Part shown: piece by piece, positions 28,201-35,508 of the stretch | How the letters are laid out: each line of letters opens with the position of its first letter | How positions within the stretch are numbered: position 1 is the stretch's first letter | Assembly (NCBI GenBank): GCA_021794075.1 | Contig: JAJYRM010000003.1 | Coordinates: forward strand, 1 to 64,000 | Reading direction: 5' to 3' | DNA: 64,000 bases | Origin: Bacteroidota bacterium | GTDB taxonomy: Bacteria > Bacteroidota > Ignavibacteria > Kryptoniales > JAKASW01 | Program-made: the position numbers and the translations under genes | The notes under the pieces: model-generated | The model's database searches: none | What the model was told of the DNA's origin: nothing | What the model saw: only the letters and a program-made list of their open reading frames with translations

Positions 28201-29189
28201 CTGGCGCCCAGATAATACTGACCGCGATGGATCAGAAAACATTCCCGAATCTCCGAACCTCTCTCGGAGTGGATATGAACCAGATTCTTCAACTCCGAAA
28301 AAATTATCCTTTCATTTTAAACGTTGAAGACCCGGAGGTAAGCTGGAACTCAGACCCGAGACGTTATGTGACGATAGGGAACACGTACAAGAAATTGCTG
28401 GGAGCGGATTCTTCAGATTTGATGATAGACCTGAACATACTGGAATTTCGGCGTTCCAATTACAATGGAGTATTTCCCACGAAGATGCCGACAGGAATCG
28501 AGAGCTATCTGCTTGTGAATTCTGCCTTGCAGGCCGCTCCGCGCATAGCTATCTATTGCGAGGCAACGGCATTACCTCAGGACATTGCCGATTTTCCTTA
28601 CGCGGCTACGCCGCAAGCTAATTTCGAGGCGTCGAACGGCGGTTTCAGCGTCGACGCGCCGTACTCGACATGCATGAGGCTCAGCAATGATGTGGCTGAA
28701 GTATCGGTGGACGGCCGGATAGAATATCCTTACCAACCCGGCTGCTTCTCGATCCCAGCGGGGGATCATTTTGTTAAGATTGTCAAAACGGATGTCAACC
28801 CGTTTGAAAGCGGACTTATGCATTCACATATAGAAGCGGCGTCGTGTAATATCCTGAGCGAGCGGACATTTCAACGCGGAGTAGAGTTCACTTACTCTTC
28901 AATGGGCAGATCCGCTGTTTCTTTCGAGAAGATGCCGTACGCAGTTCTCATAGACGATCATGAAATCCCGTTTGCAGTCTCGCGAGAGGAACAACATTAC
29001 GGCATCATTCTGCCGCCAGGCCAGCATAAAGCGCTTGTGGTTTTGGAAAGCACTGTATCTTATGGGATCGACATGACGAGCCTGTGGTCATCCGCACTTA
29101 TAGCGATCTTCGGCTCGATCGCCGGGGGGATTCTGGTACTCCTTTATTTTGTGCTCAAGTTCAGAAGAAGGACAGTCGCGCATGTATGA
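25260..29189 (+). CDS. DUF2334 polysaccharide deacetylase fused to a hydrolase-like barrel with a C-terminal membrane anchor
   Basis: 1309 residues from ATG 25260; the signal peptide is MIKKVAATIVMLYSLNAFAG and the track start is 20 codons early. Residues about 220-480 look like a DUF2334 (polysaccharide deacetylase superfamily) domain, with metal-site candidates IRIEDVDPTEDP and MHGVTHQYHG. About 580-750 resembles a glutamine-amidotransferase-like domain (ITPAVAGILWDSTATGG). About 770-1040 looks like a TIM-barrel glycosidase-type domain (YGIAVYAWLEPPQINKKF, WDGVNISELYFGG). A single membrane helix (ALIAIFGSIAGGILVLLYFVL) and a short basic tail follow. It overlaps the GT2 gene by 8 bases. The layout recalls PgaB or PelA, deacetylase plus hydrolase acting on a nascent exopolysaccharide, but the order and anchoring differ. 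Substrate unknown. Confidence 0.7.
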   Translation: MIKKVAATIVMLYSLNAFAGNRVLIVYEGKDAQSNPAKGDALQLYQLLGHFDLRKKVVAADDYRPGECNGFDYVFFNGFSPNCQPPDKFLDDAFNYKGTLVWLNTGIIAFNARHNLAEKYGFIPERYDSTLGFDAVVPTDRDFRFDKGDNYLTMMTITNGSKVKVLANAYAPHHVVSPYAIHSGNLYLFGDSPFSYIGPTDRYIFFAEKLHDILHQEHPEFHSAMIRIEDVDPTEDPNSIRRITDLLYGEHVPFLIAVVPFYVDPANNVRISLSDKPDMVDALRYAEEHGATVVMHGVTHQYHGVTDNDYEFWDSALNRPIANDNAGYVEQKLETGVEELMRNGVYPLAWETPHYGASDIDYAAISKVFSTAVEQRTVLNNLDYSQYFPYVIQKDLFGERIVPENTGYVPYGPPEEEEKGVQDILAAAKANLYVRDGYATAFFHPFMPIHLLKEIVEGTKALGYTYVSLRDSSNVVRLPDRVVLSGTDSFKISIEDEYLKQVYLNEKGERAEREITPKRVTETFRKSVSLKKGWIYAAEPIEYREKDLTLLDKVMIGAKSVWRSFFPKKKKITPAVAGILWDSTATGGAKLDEESFAAALRSVGIPTDTLTPGGLDSLNPYNLLIVPYTVADNLPDSLYETLEKFVSSGGSLVTDSKNPLAVDFGVKFSQNVMRLEKVRDRMFPEQLLSWGNFETVHRIDVEENDQVICSNDLNDAPVAIARNYGRGKIIVMSARFDPVTGGGYARFPYFIEWIKNYFQLYPTLRRDNLDMFFDPGLRSTSHISVESLVKDWAAKGIRVIQVAGWHEYPKYTYDYDRLIRLCHAYGIAVYAWLEPPQINKKFYDEHPQWHEKNYKGQDVRPDWRYPVALADPACLRAASDWTYKFLTSHDWDGVNISELYFGGEGAPADPKLLTPFDMSVRVKFRKEYGFDPVQLFQQNSTHYYKTSPQDWKSFVDFRASLVTSLTSHFIDVARDAFSSKPGAQIILTAMDQKTFPNLRTSLGVDMNQILQLRKNYPFILNVEDPEVSWNSDPRRYVTIGNTYKKLLGADSSDLMIDLNILEFRRSNYNGVFPTKMPTGIESYLLVNSALQAAPRIAIYCEATALPQDIADFPYAATPQANFEASNGGFSVDAPYSTCMRLSNDVAEVSVDGRIEYPYQPGCFSIPAGDHFVKIVKTDVNPFESGLMHSHIEAASCNILSERTFQRGVEFTYSSMGRSAVSFEKMPYAVLIDDHEIPFAVSREEQHYGIILPPGQHKALVVLESTVSYGIDMTSLWSSALIAIFGSIAGGILVLLYFVLKFRRRTVAHV

Positions 29190-30471
29190 TTTTTTCACGA
29201 CACTCCTTGGGGCGCTGTTCGTTCTTTCGGTGATATTTATATGGTTCATGATCGCTTATCAGCTCGTCCTGACGATAGCCGGCTTCTTTCACAACTGGGC
29301 GTCTGCCAAGGAAAAACTAGCTATCGACAACATGACTCATTTCGAAAGCCCGCGAGTCTGTATCCTCATCCCCGCTCACAACGAAGAGACGGTCATCCAG
29401 AGAACCTTGGACGCAATGGTGAAGTTGGATTACCCGGCTGACAAGCTGGAGATCCTAGTCATCAACGATGGCTCTTCGGACAGGACGGGGGAGATAGTCG
29501 AGTCGATGTCGAAACAGGACCGAAGGGTTCGATGCTACAACGTGCCCGAAGGCGAAGGGGGTAAGGGGAAATCACGAGCGCTGAACCTTGGCTTGAAGCA
29601 AACCGATGCCGAGGTGATAGCTGTTTATGACGCAGACAACCAGCCACTTCCTGACGCGTTGAAATACCTTGTTGCGGAACTTCTCCTGCATCCTGATCTC
29701 GGCGCCGTGCTCGGTAACTTCAGAACCATTAACAAAGACAGGACCTGGCTCACTCGTTTCGTCAGCATTGAGACGATGAGTTTTCAGGCGATACTGCAGG
29801 CTGGAAGATGGGCGATGTTTAAGGTGGCAACGCTGCCGGGGACGAACTTCGTGATATGGAAGCATCTCGTGGATGATCTCAACGGCTGGGACGAGGATGC
29901 CATTACAGAAGACTCTGAGTTGAGCATCAGGGTTTACATGAAAGGTTACAAAATCAAATACATACCGTTTGCAGTAACGCTTGAACAGGAGCCGGAGACG
30001 CTTCCGGTTTGGACGAAACAGCGAACCAGATGGGTCCGGGGCAACAACTATGTTGTGACGAAATTCATGAGAGAGATAACGCAATTCCAAAACAAGTTCC
30101 TCGCATTCGAAGTCCTCTATCTACTCTCGCTTTATTACGTGTTCCTCTTTGCAATCGGCGTCAGCGATTTAATATTTTTATTGAGCGTCACGCATTTGGT
30201 CGCGATTCCGCTTCCGGGTCCGTACACTACTGTTTGGGTACTGGCGGTCGTACTCTTCATCCTGGAAATAATCCTAGTATTGTCGTATGAGGGAATGGAC
30301 ACGCCGAGGAATTTCTTCCTCGTGTTCCTGATGTATTTCACCTACTGTCAGTTCTGGATATACGTGGTCGGGAGGGCGATCTATCTTGATTATATAAAGA
30401 GGGAGAAGCGCACATGGTCAAAGACGGTGCGCTTTCAACTCGATGATGGCGCGAAAGGAAAGAAGAAGTAA
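29182..30471 (+). CDS. family 2 processive glycosyltransferase (PgaC/BcsA-like)
   Basis: 429 residues from ATG 29182, overlapping the deacetylase gene. One N-terminal membrane segment precedes the GT-A domain: CILIPAHNEETVIQRTLDAM, INDGSSDRTGE, YDADNQPLPDAL (DxD-type), ITEDSELSIRVY (catalytic base region) and QRTRWVRGNN (the Q-x-x-R-W motif of processive synthases). Three or four membrane segments follow. These features are those of PNAG, cellulose and hyaluronan synthases, which polymerise and export in one step. Together with the upstream gene it forms a compact polysaccharide synthesis and modification unit. The sugar is not readable from the sequence. Confidence 0.85.
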   Translation: MYDFFTTLLGALFVLSVIFIWFMIAYQLVLTIAGFFHNWASAKEKLAIDNMTHFESPRVCILIPAHNEETVIQRTLDAMVKLDYPADKLEILVINDGSSDRTGEIVESMSKQDRRVRCYNVPEGEGGKGKSRALNLGLKQTDAEVIAVYDADNQPLPDALKYLVAELLLHPDLGAVLGNFRTINKDRTWLTRFVSIETMSFQAILQAGRWAMFKVATLPGTNFVIWKHLVDDLNGWDEDAITEDSELSIRVYMKGYKIKYIPFAVTLEQEPETLPVWTKQRTRWVRGNNYVVTKFMREITQFQNKFLAFEVLYLLSLYYVFLFAIGVSDLIFLLSVTHLVAIPLPGPYTTVWVLAVVLFILEIILVLSYEGMDTPRNFFLVFLMYFTYCQFWIYVVGRAIYLDYIKREKRTWSKTVRFQLDDGAKGKKK

Positions 30472-30476
30472 AACTG

Positions 30477-30887
30477 CTACGAGCGCTGTGTCTGGCAGGC
30501 AGGGCATATCCCGTAGAAGTCGATCCTTAAGTCCTGAACGACATATCCACGCGGAAGTTTAAAGTCGGGCGTGACCCTTGCCTCATCTATATCGAATATC
30601 CCTTTGCAGGATTTGCAGATGAAATGGAAGTGCTCCTCTTTGTTCGCGTCGAACCTCAGTTGTCCATCGCATATCACCTCGCTGATTTCACCCGACTCAG
30701 CGAGAAGGTTAAGGTTCCTGTAGACCGTCGCAAGGCTGATGTTTGGAAGCTCCTTGCGTACCTCGTGAAAAACCCAGTCGGCAGTGGGATGCGACTTGGT
30801 GGAGCGGACTATGTCCAGCACCTTTTCCCTCTGCCTGCTCCGCTTCCTTCGGAGGGATCCTTCGGATTGTTGAGTGTCGTTCAGCAT
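30477..30887 (-). CDS. perR: PerR-type Fur-family peroxide sensor
   Basis: 136 residues. The winged helix (HPTADWVFHEVRKELPNISLATVYRNLNLL) is followed by the Fur dimerisation domain. All five residues that bind the regulatory metal in Bacillus PerR have counterparts here at matching spacing: H33, D80, H86, H88 and D99. Asp at 99, where Fur proteins have Glu, favours PerR. The structural zinc site has C91/C94 (CKSC) and C128/C131 (CPAC). It is the last gene of the rubrerythrin / Fe-S / DUF3501 operon and so may regulate its own synthesis. It converges with the GT2 gene with a 5-base gap. Confidence 0.88.
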   Translation of the reverse strand: MLNDTQQSEGSLRRKRSRQREKVLDIVRSTKSHPTADWVFHEVRKELPNISLATVYRNLNLLAESGEISEVICDGQLRFDANKEEHFHFICKSCKGIFDIDEARVTPDFKLPRGYVVQDLRIDFYGICPACQTQRS

Positions 30888-30917
30888 GAGATTTAGCCTC
30901 TATTTGTAAATGCCTCT

Positions 30918-31523
30918 CTAAATCCAGACATTTACCGAGCTGTCTTCGGTAATGTCGCGGTGGAGTGCGCGCCGTAATCTCTCATTGAGAGGGGTTTCTG
31001 CTTTGTAATTCTTGTGCCTGATAATAAGCGATACGGGGACCGAAGGGTCGGCGAGGATGCTTGTCTCTCCCAGGGAAAATTTGAACCTAACATATTGGAC
31101 GGCGCTGATCCTGTCGTCGGTGGCGTGCCCTTCTTCGAAGACTGCGGGAATCAACTTCTCTCCCATTTTCATATACACCGAATCTTTGTTCAACCCGACG
31201 AGCGAATCGAGGACGGGTTTGATCTTCGATTGTTCATCGACTTCAACAAAGAGTGTTGCGGTAAGCTCGTTATCACGCGGGATGAGCTCGTTGTAAGTCT
31301 CCACTTCATCCTTGATCTTTTCGTCATCGACTATTCTTTCGACACGCATCATCTCTTCGATCTGGAAGGTGACAGTGTACCTATTTTCAAAAGTGAGAGT
31401 TACCATCTCGCCTATTTTGAGTCTCCGGAGGTTCTTCATTTCGATGATCCTCTGGCGGAAGTCGTTTCGTATCTTCTCGTAGTCTATAATGTTCTTGATT
31501 TCACTGAATTCTATGGGTTTCAC
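30918..31523 (-). CDS. DUF3501 family protein
   Basis: 201 residues, GTG start at 31523 with AGGAG 10 bases upstream. It has no signal peptide. The sequence (LRRLKIGEMVTLTFENRYT, QIEEMMRVERIVDDEKIKDE, ELIPRDNELTATLFVEVD) fits DUF3501, a family that often sits next to a rubrerythrin and a CCG-domain Fe-S protein, as it does here. The biochemical role is not known. Context points to oxidative stress or an electron-transfer partner of the Fe-S protein. Confidence 0.8.
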   Translation of the reverse strand: MKPIEFSEIKNIIDYEKIRNDFRQRIIEMKNLRRLKIGEMVTLTFENRYTVTFQIEEMMRVERIVDDEKIKDEVETYNELIPRDNELTATLFVEVDEQSKIKPVLDSLVGLNKDSVYMKMGEKLIPAVFEEGHATDDRISAVQYVRFKFSLGETSILADPSVPVSLIIRHKNYKAETPLNERLRRALHRDITEDSSVNVWI

Positions 31524-31632
31524 TCTTGTCTTGCTCCTGTTCGATCTGTTCTGATAATATGCCCGCCTTCTTAGCGGGAGAGCGTGCGTTCACTGATCGC
31601 GATCTCTCTCTCGGCTTTCCGGAAGGTCCGTA

Positions 31633-32901
31633 TCAAGCCTTTGGATCCTTCTCCATTCCGTAAGCGTCTCTCAGTATCTGTATCGGATGACGCGGCTTAG
31701 CGCCAGAGCCCTTCTCGATTTGCAGCTGCGCGAGCGGGCAATCGCTTGCTGCTGCCCCTCCGTCCCTGAATTTCTCGAACAGCGGCTCGCCTACTTCGAG
31801 TGACATCTTGAAGTTCTCCTTCTTCAGGCTCCAGGTCCCGTCATGGCCCGAACATTTGGCAACTACATCGACCTCGGTGTCTGGGATAAACTGCAGGACA
31901 TCGCGTGATTTGAAGCCGATGTTCTGGGCCTTCAGGTGGCAGGGAAGATGATATGTGATTTTCCCCTGCGGATTCTTGAACTCCTTGGAGAGCTTTCCTT
32001 CCTTGTTGAGTTTGGCAAGATATTCCATCATGTCGAACGTGTGCGAAGCCACCAGTTTCGCGTCCGTGTCGTCGGAGAGCATCGGGTACTCCTGTTTCAT
32101 CAGGTAGCTGCAGCTCGGTCCCGGTGAGACTACGTCGTATCCATTCTTGACATAGCCGGCGAGCTGGCGAAGATTGTAGGCCGCGTGCTTCTTTGCGTTA
32201 TCGATGTCGCCTCCATCGAGGTAAGGCATACCGCAGCATTTCTGCGGAGGCACTTCAACATGTACGCCATTTTTTTCAAGCACCTGTATCGCCGCCTTGC
32301 CGGTATCGGTGTCGTTGTAATTCACCGAGCAAGTATGAAAAAACACGACTTTCGGAGAGTCAGTGTTTGGAGTCTCCGGCTTTCTATGCTTCTTGTACCA
32401 TGAAGTAAAAGTTTGGCTCGTGTACTTTGGCAGGTTTCTGTCGCGGTGAATGCCGATCGTCTTTTCCATCAGGATCCTGAACAGCTTGCTCTCGAGCGTC
32501 CAGTTGACGATTGGCGCCGCCTTTGTCGAAACGGTTCCAAGGAGATCGGTTCTGCTCAGCATTTGGTCCTGGAGAGTCACGCCGCTCTTCTTCGCTTCGA
32601 TCGCTTTGCCTCTCAACATGTGGCGGGGAAAATCGAGCATGTAGCTGTGCGGCGGCGTGTAAGGGCATTTCGGGAAACAAAGCTTGCAGTCGTAACAAAG
32701 GTCCACAACTTTCTTCGTGTCTTCATCGGTGAGTTTATTCATCTCGCCGTCAAGCTCATCGATTCGCTTAAAGAGGACATCGAAGGATGGGCACAGGTTA
32801 AAGCAAAGCCTGCAGCCGTTACAGATATCGAATATGCGTGCCGTCTCTTTGGCGTACGATTCTGTCTCGTAAAAATCTTTTGCGTTGAAATCAAATGCCA
32901 T
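31633..32901 (-). CDS. heterodisulfide-reductase-related Fe-S protein (GlpC/CCG type)
   Basis: 422 residues from ATG 32901, chosen because AAGGGG lies 7 bases upstream; a GTG 7 codons earlier is less likely. Two ferredoxin-type clusters are coded by CNGCRLCFNLCP and CYDCKLCFPKCP. A CCG domain follows with KCCGMPYLDGGD. The second CCG motif is altered to CSG (AKCSGHDGTW). It is cytosolic, without membrane segments. The protein probably passes electrons to rubrerythrin or to the DUF3501 protein encoded on either side; this is an inference from gene order. The donor is unknown. Confidence 0.85.
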   Translation of the reverse strand: MAFDFNAKDFYETESYAKETARIFDICNGCRLCFNLCPSFDVLFKRIDELDGEMNKLTDEDTKKVVDLCYDCKLCFPKCPYTPPHSYMLDFPRHMLRGKAIEAKKSGVTLQDQMLSRTDLLGTVSTKAAPIVNWTLESKLFRILMEKTIGIHRDRNLPKYTSQTFTSWYKKHRKPETPNTDSPKVVFFHTCSVNYNDTDTGKAAIQVLEKNGVHVEVPPQKCCGMPYLDGGDIDNAKKHAAYNLRQLAGYVKNGYDVVSPGPSCSYLMKQEYPMLSDDTDAKLVASHTFDMMEYLAKLNKEGKLSKEFKNPQGKITYHLPCHLKAQNIGFKSRDVLQFIPDTEVDVVAKCSGHDGTWSLKKENFKMSLEVGEPLFEKFRDGGAAASDCPLAQLQIEKGSGAKPRHPIQILRDAYGMEKDPKA

Positions 32902-33011
32902 TTTCAGACCCCTTGTTTCCACAAATTATGATCCAATATCATGCGTGCGAAAGAACGGCCCGCGGAGCCCGCTTACGTTTTCCAAAGAGGGCCCCGGCAG
33001 ACCTTTCTGAT

Positions 33012-33437
33012 TTACTTCCCGAGAGTATCGAGAGCCTTTTGGAACCTGCCTGCGTGGGACTTTTCTGCGCGGGCGAGGGTTTCGAACCAGGTCGCAATTT
33101 CGTCGAAGCCTTCTTCTCTCGCCGTCTTCGCGAAACCCGGGTACATCTCGGTGTACTCGTATGTTTCACCCGTCACGGCTGAATTTAGGTTGGCTTTCGT
33201 ATCGCCGACCGGAACGTTAGTAACCGGGTCGCCAACTTCCTTCAGGAAGTCGAAGTGTCCGAACGCGTGCCCTGTTTCGCCTTCGGCCGTGTCGCGGAAC
33301 ACGCCTGCTACGTCGGGATAACCTTCGATGTCGGCATGACGAGCGAAATAGAGATAACGACGATTCGCCTGTGATTCTCCGGCGAAGCCCTCTTTCAAGT
33401 TATTGTAGGTCTTCGATCCCTTCAATTGTTTTGCCAT
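33012..33437 (-). CDS. rubrerythrin without rubredoxin domain
   Basis: Di-iron peroxide reductase. 141 residues from ATG 33437, where AAGGAGG lies upstream; the track start is 16 codons early and inside the operator. The ferritin-like four-helix bundle has [20 protein letters not shown], the first E-x-x-H (GETGHAFGH) and the second (AEKSHAGRF). Classical rubrerythrins carry a C-terminal rubredoxin domain of about 45 residues; this protein stops before it, so an external electron donor is needed, perhaps the adjacent Fe-S protein. First gene of the operon ending in perR. Confidence 0.92.
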   Translation of the reverse strand: MAKQLKGSKTYNNLKEGFAGESQANRRYLYFARHADIEGYPDVAGVFRDTAEGETGHAFGHFDFLKEVGDPVTNVPVGDTKANLNSAVTGETYEYTEMYPGFAKTAREEGFDEIATWFETLARAEKSHAGRFQKALDTLGK

Positions 33438-33459
33438 CTTATCTTCCTCCTTTTTGGTT

Positions 33460-33485
33460 ATGATAATAGGAATTGTTCCTATCAT
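33460..33485. promoter_or_regulatory. palindromic operator, probably for PerR
   Basis: The top strand reads ATGATAATAGGAATTGTTCC then TATCAT, an inverted repeat with ATAGGAA/TTCCTAT arms around TTG and ATGAT/ATCAT flanks. It directly follows the -10 box of the rubrerythrin promoter on the minus strand and ends before the ribosome site, the usual position for a repressor site. PerR is encoded in the same operon, which makes it the natural candidate. Confidence 0.6.
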
Positions 33486-33512
33486 GTTAGCTTATACATT
33501 TTGAAATGTCAA
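33484..33512 (-). promoter_or_regulatory. sigma70-type promoter of the rubrerythrin-perR operon
   Basis: On the minus strand TTGACA (33512-33507), a 17-base spacer and TAACAT (33489-33484). The -35 box is perfect. The palindromic operator abuts and slightly overlaps the -10 box. Confidence 0.7.
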
Positions 33513-33557
33513 GAGAAAAAGAGACCTTATTCCTTCAACAGAAGGAAATTTTGCGTT

Positions 33558-34214
33558 ATGGAAAAGGCAGTGGTGTCACTATCGGGCGGCATCGATTCCA
33601 GTACGCTTCTTCATTGGGCGATGAGGCGTTACAATGTCGTGGCGTTGACGTTTGATTATGGTTCCAAGCATGCCGAGCGGGAGCAAGCCGCGGCGAAAGA
33701 AATTGCGGCCCTGGCGGGGGCCGAGCACATTCTAACCAGACTTCCGTTTGTAAACGAACTTTTCAAGTCTGATCTGCTTCAGAGTGGTGGGGAGATACCC
33801 GAAGGCCATTACGAGAATTCTTCGATGAAGAGCACCGTCGTCCCGTTTCGGAACGGCATAATGCTTTCAATCGCAGCAGGGTTCGCGGAATCTGTCGGAG
33901 CCGCTACGGTCCTGTATGCCGCTCATGCGGGCGACCATGCGATATATCCGGATTGCCGTCCGGAATTCCTTAAGGCGATGTCTGAAGCCGCGAGGGCAGG
34001 TACATATATGAATGTTAAAATCGAAGATCCGTTTGTAGACCTGCATAAAAAAGATATAGTTCTCCTGGGGCATGAGCTGCGAGTTCCATTTGAGATTACC
34101 TATTCTTGTTACAAAGGCGGGAGCCTCCATTGTGGCAGATGCGGAACGTGTGTCGAGCGGAGAGAGGCCTTCAGATTAGCCGGCGTTCATGATCCAACGA
34201 AGTACGCGGGTTGA
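33558..34214 (+). CDS. queC: 7-cyano-7-deazaguanine synthase QueC
   Basis: Makes preQ0, the precursor of queuosine, from 7-carboxy-7-deazaguanine with ammonia and ATP. 218 residues from ATG 33558 (MEKAVVSLSGG); the longer track start reads back through the rubrerythrin promoter. The PP-loop is VSLSGGIDSSTLLHWA, FDYGSKHAERE follows, and the C-terminal zinc site is CYKGGSLHCGRCGTCVERR. No other que gene is in the window, and I see no preQ1 riboswitch in the short upstream gap. Confidence 0.95.
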   Translation: MEKAVVSLSGGIDSSTLLHWAMRRYNVVALTFDYGSKHAEREQAAAKEIAALAGAEHILTRLPFVNELFKSDLLQSGGEIPEGHYENSSMKSTVVPFRNGIMLSIAAGFAESVGAATVLYAAHAGDHAIYPDCRPEFLKAMSEAARAGTYMNVKIEDPFVDLHKKDIVLLGHELRVPFEITYSCYKGGSLHCGRCGTCVERREAFRLAGVHDPTKYAG

Positions 34215-34286
34215 GCCTTGAGCCGGATTGGCGTTGAAATGAAAGAAGCCGCTTCCCATATTTAGCTGAAATGGGAGGAGGCGGGC

Positions 34287-35228
34287 ATGCTGAAATTCCT
34301 GAAGTGGGTTCTATGGGCGGCTATCGCGGCAAGTTTAATCCTTGTTCTCTGTGGCGTGTATATTGGGAGACTTAACTTTGGACCATATTTCGTATCGGGA
34401 AAAGGAAAGCTTGTCGAGAGTCGCTTGATCGTTTCTGGAACCGACAGTCTTTTCAAGCGCGGTTGGCTGACACTAGTCAGCGATGCCGGTAGGAAGGTAG
34501 ATTGCGGACTTTTGGTACCGGCTGGTAACGATGCGGGGCGACGCTATCCTGTCATGATTCTCCTGGGAGGTAAGGCAACGGGTAAGCACGCGATAGATTA
34601 TGTTCTCAATATCCGTAACGTGATAGTTGCTGCTCCGGACTATCCTTACACTCTCAGAGAGTCGTACACTCTGGGCCGATTTGTCGCTGATATACCTGAG
34701 ATGCGCGAGGCTGCGCTGGGCATGGTTCCTTCCATCATGATGCTTACAGACTATCTCTGGCAGCGTCCCGATGTCGACACGACTAAACTCGTTCTTCTCG
34801 GCTACAGCTTCGGAGCCCCGTTCGTTCCGTGTGTTGCCACTTATGACCGGCGGGCTGCCGCAGCGGCTATGGTTTTTGGCGGGGGAGATCTTAGAGCTCT
34901 GATCTATCACAACGTTCGCCGTTATCGGGGGGCGTTTGTGAGCAGGCTTTTGAGCCTTGCGGGGGGTGTCTTGCTGAGCCCTCTGGAGCCTCTTCGCTAC
35001 GCGAAGGCGATTTCACCAATGCCTCTCATCATGATAAACGGATCTCAAGACGAACAGATACCGAGACAGTACGCTGAAAAATTTTACTCGGAAGCGGGTC
35101 AGCCGAAGCGGATCGTCTGGATGGAATCTAGGCACGTTAACCCGCGCAATGTTGATTTGACTGAAAGGATAGTAGCCGCTTTGAAAGTCGAGCTCTCCAG
35201 GATAAACATTTTGACTGACACAAATTGA
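34287..35228 (+). CDS. membrane-anchored alpha/beta hydrolase
   Basis: 313 residues; GGGAGGAGG precedes the ATG. An uncleaved-looking hydrophobic segment at residues 5-25 should anchor or export it. The hydrolase fold has the nucleophile elbow GYSFGA with S174, a candidate acid D255 in SQDEQIP and a candidate His at 283 (SRHVNP). This resembles dienelactone-hydrolase or serine-peptidase-like families. The substrate is unknown. It is a single gene; the 280 bases after it hold no gene, tRNA or riboswitch I can recognise. Confidence 0.75.
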   Translation: MLKFLKWVLWAAIAASLILVLCGVYIGRLNFGPYFVSGKGKLVESRLIVSGTDSLFKRGWLTLVSDAGRKVDCGLLVPAGNDAGRRYPVMILLGGKATGKHAIDYVLNIRNVIVAAPDYPYTLRESYTLGRFVADIPEMREAALGMVPSIMMLTDYLWQRPDVDTTKLVLLGYSFGAPFVPCVATYDRRAAAAAMVFGGGDLRALIYHNVRRYRGAFVSRLLSLAGGVLLSPLEPLRYAKAISPMPLIMINGSQDEQIPRQYAEKFYSEAGQPKRIVWMESRHVNPRNVDLTERIVAALKVELSRINILTDTN

Positions 35229-35508
35229 TGATTGAAGGGTGGAGCGGACCGTTTCTTCCTCTAAGCGGGGAATTTTCGTCGATATCACTTTTGAACGAAT
35301 CATTGAAATCCACCATCAGGGAAGGATTACTTTTCCGGGCAGACAAGGATTACGAGGAGTCTTGCAGACTGAACAACTCAAGGACCTGTTTGCGGCTTTC
35401 CATTTTAAGAGACTGCTCTTCTCACACAGGGGAGCCCATTTCCCACAATCGCCCCCTACGTTTGAATTTCGCCCAAATCACAGCTAAATTGATTAAAAAC
35501 AGAGTGTA

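Noticed and set aside
27594-28292. 232-residue ORF antisense to the deacetylase/hydrolase gene
   Set aside because: Shadow frame without domain signature.
31014-31574. 186-residue ORF antisense to the DUF3501 gene
   Set aside because: Shadow of the real gene; the minus-strand frame has family pattern and operon context.
31562-31578. CCCGC/GCGGG hairpin between the Fe-S and DUF3501 genes
   Set aside because: Only five pairs and no T-run on the minus strand; not supported as a terminator.
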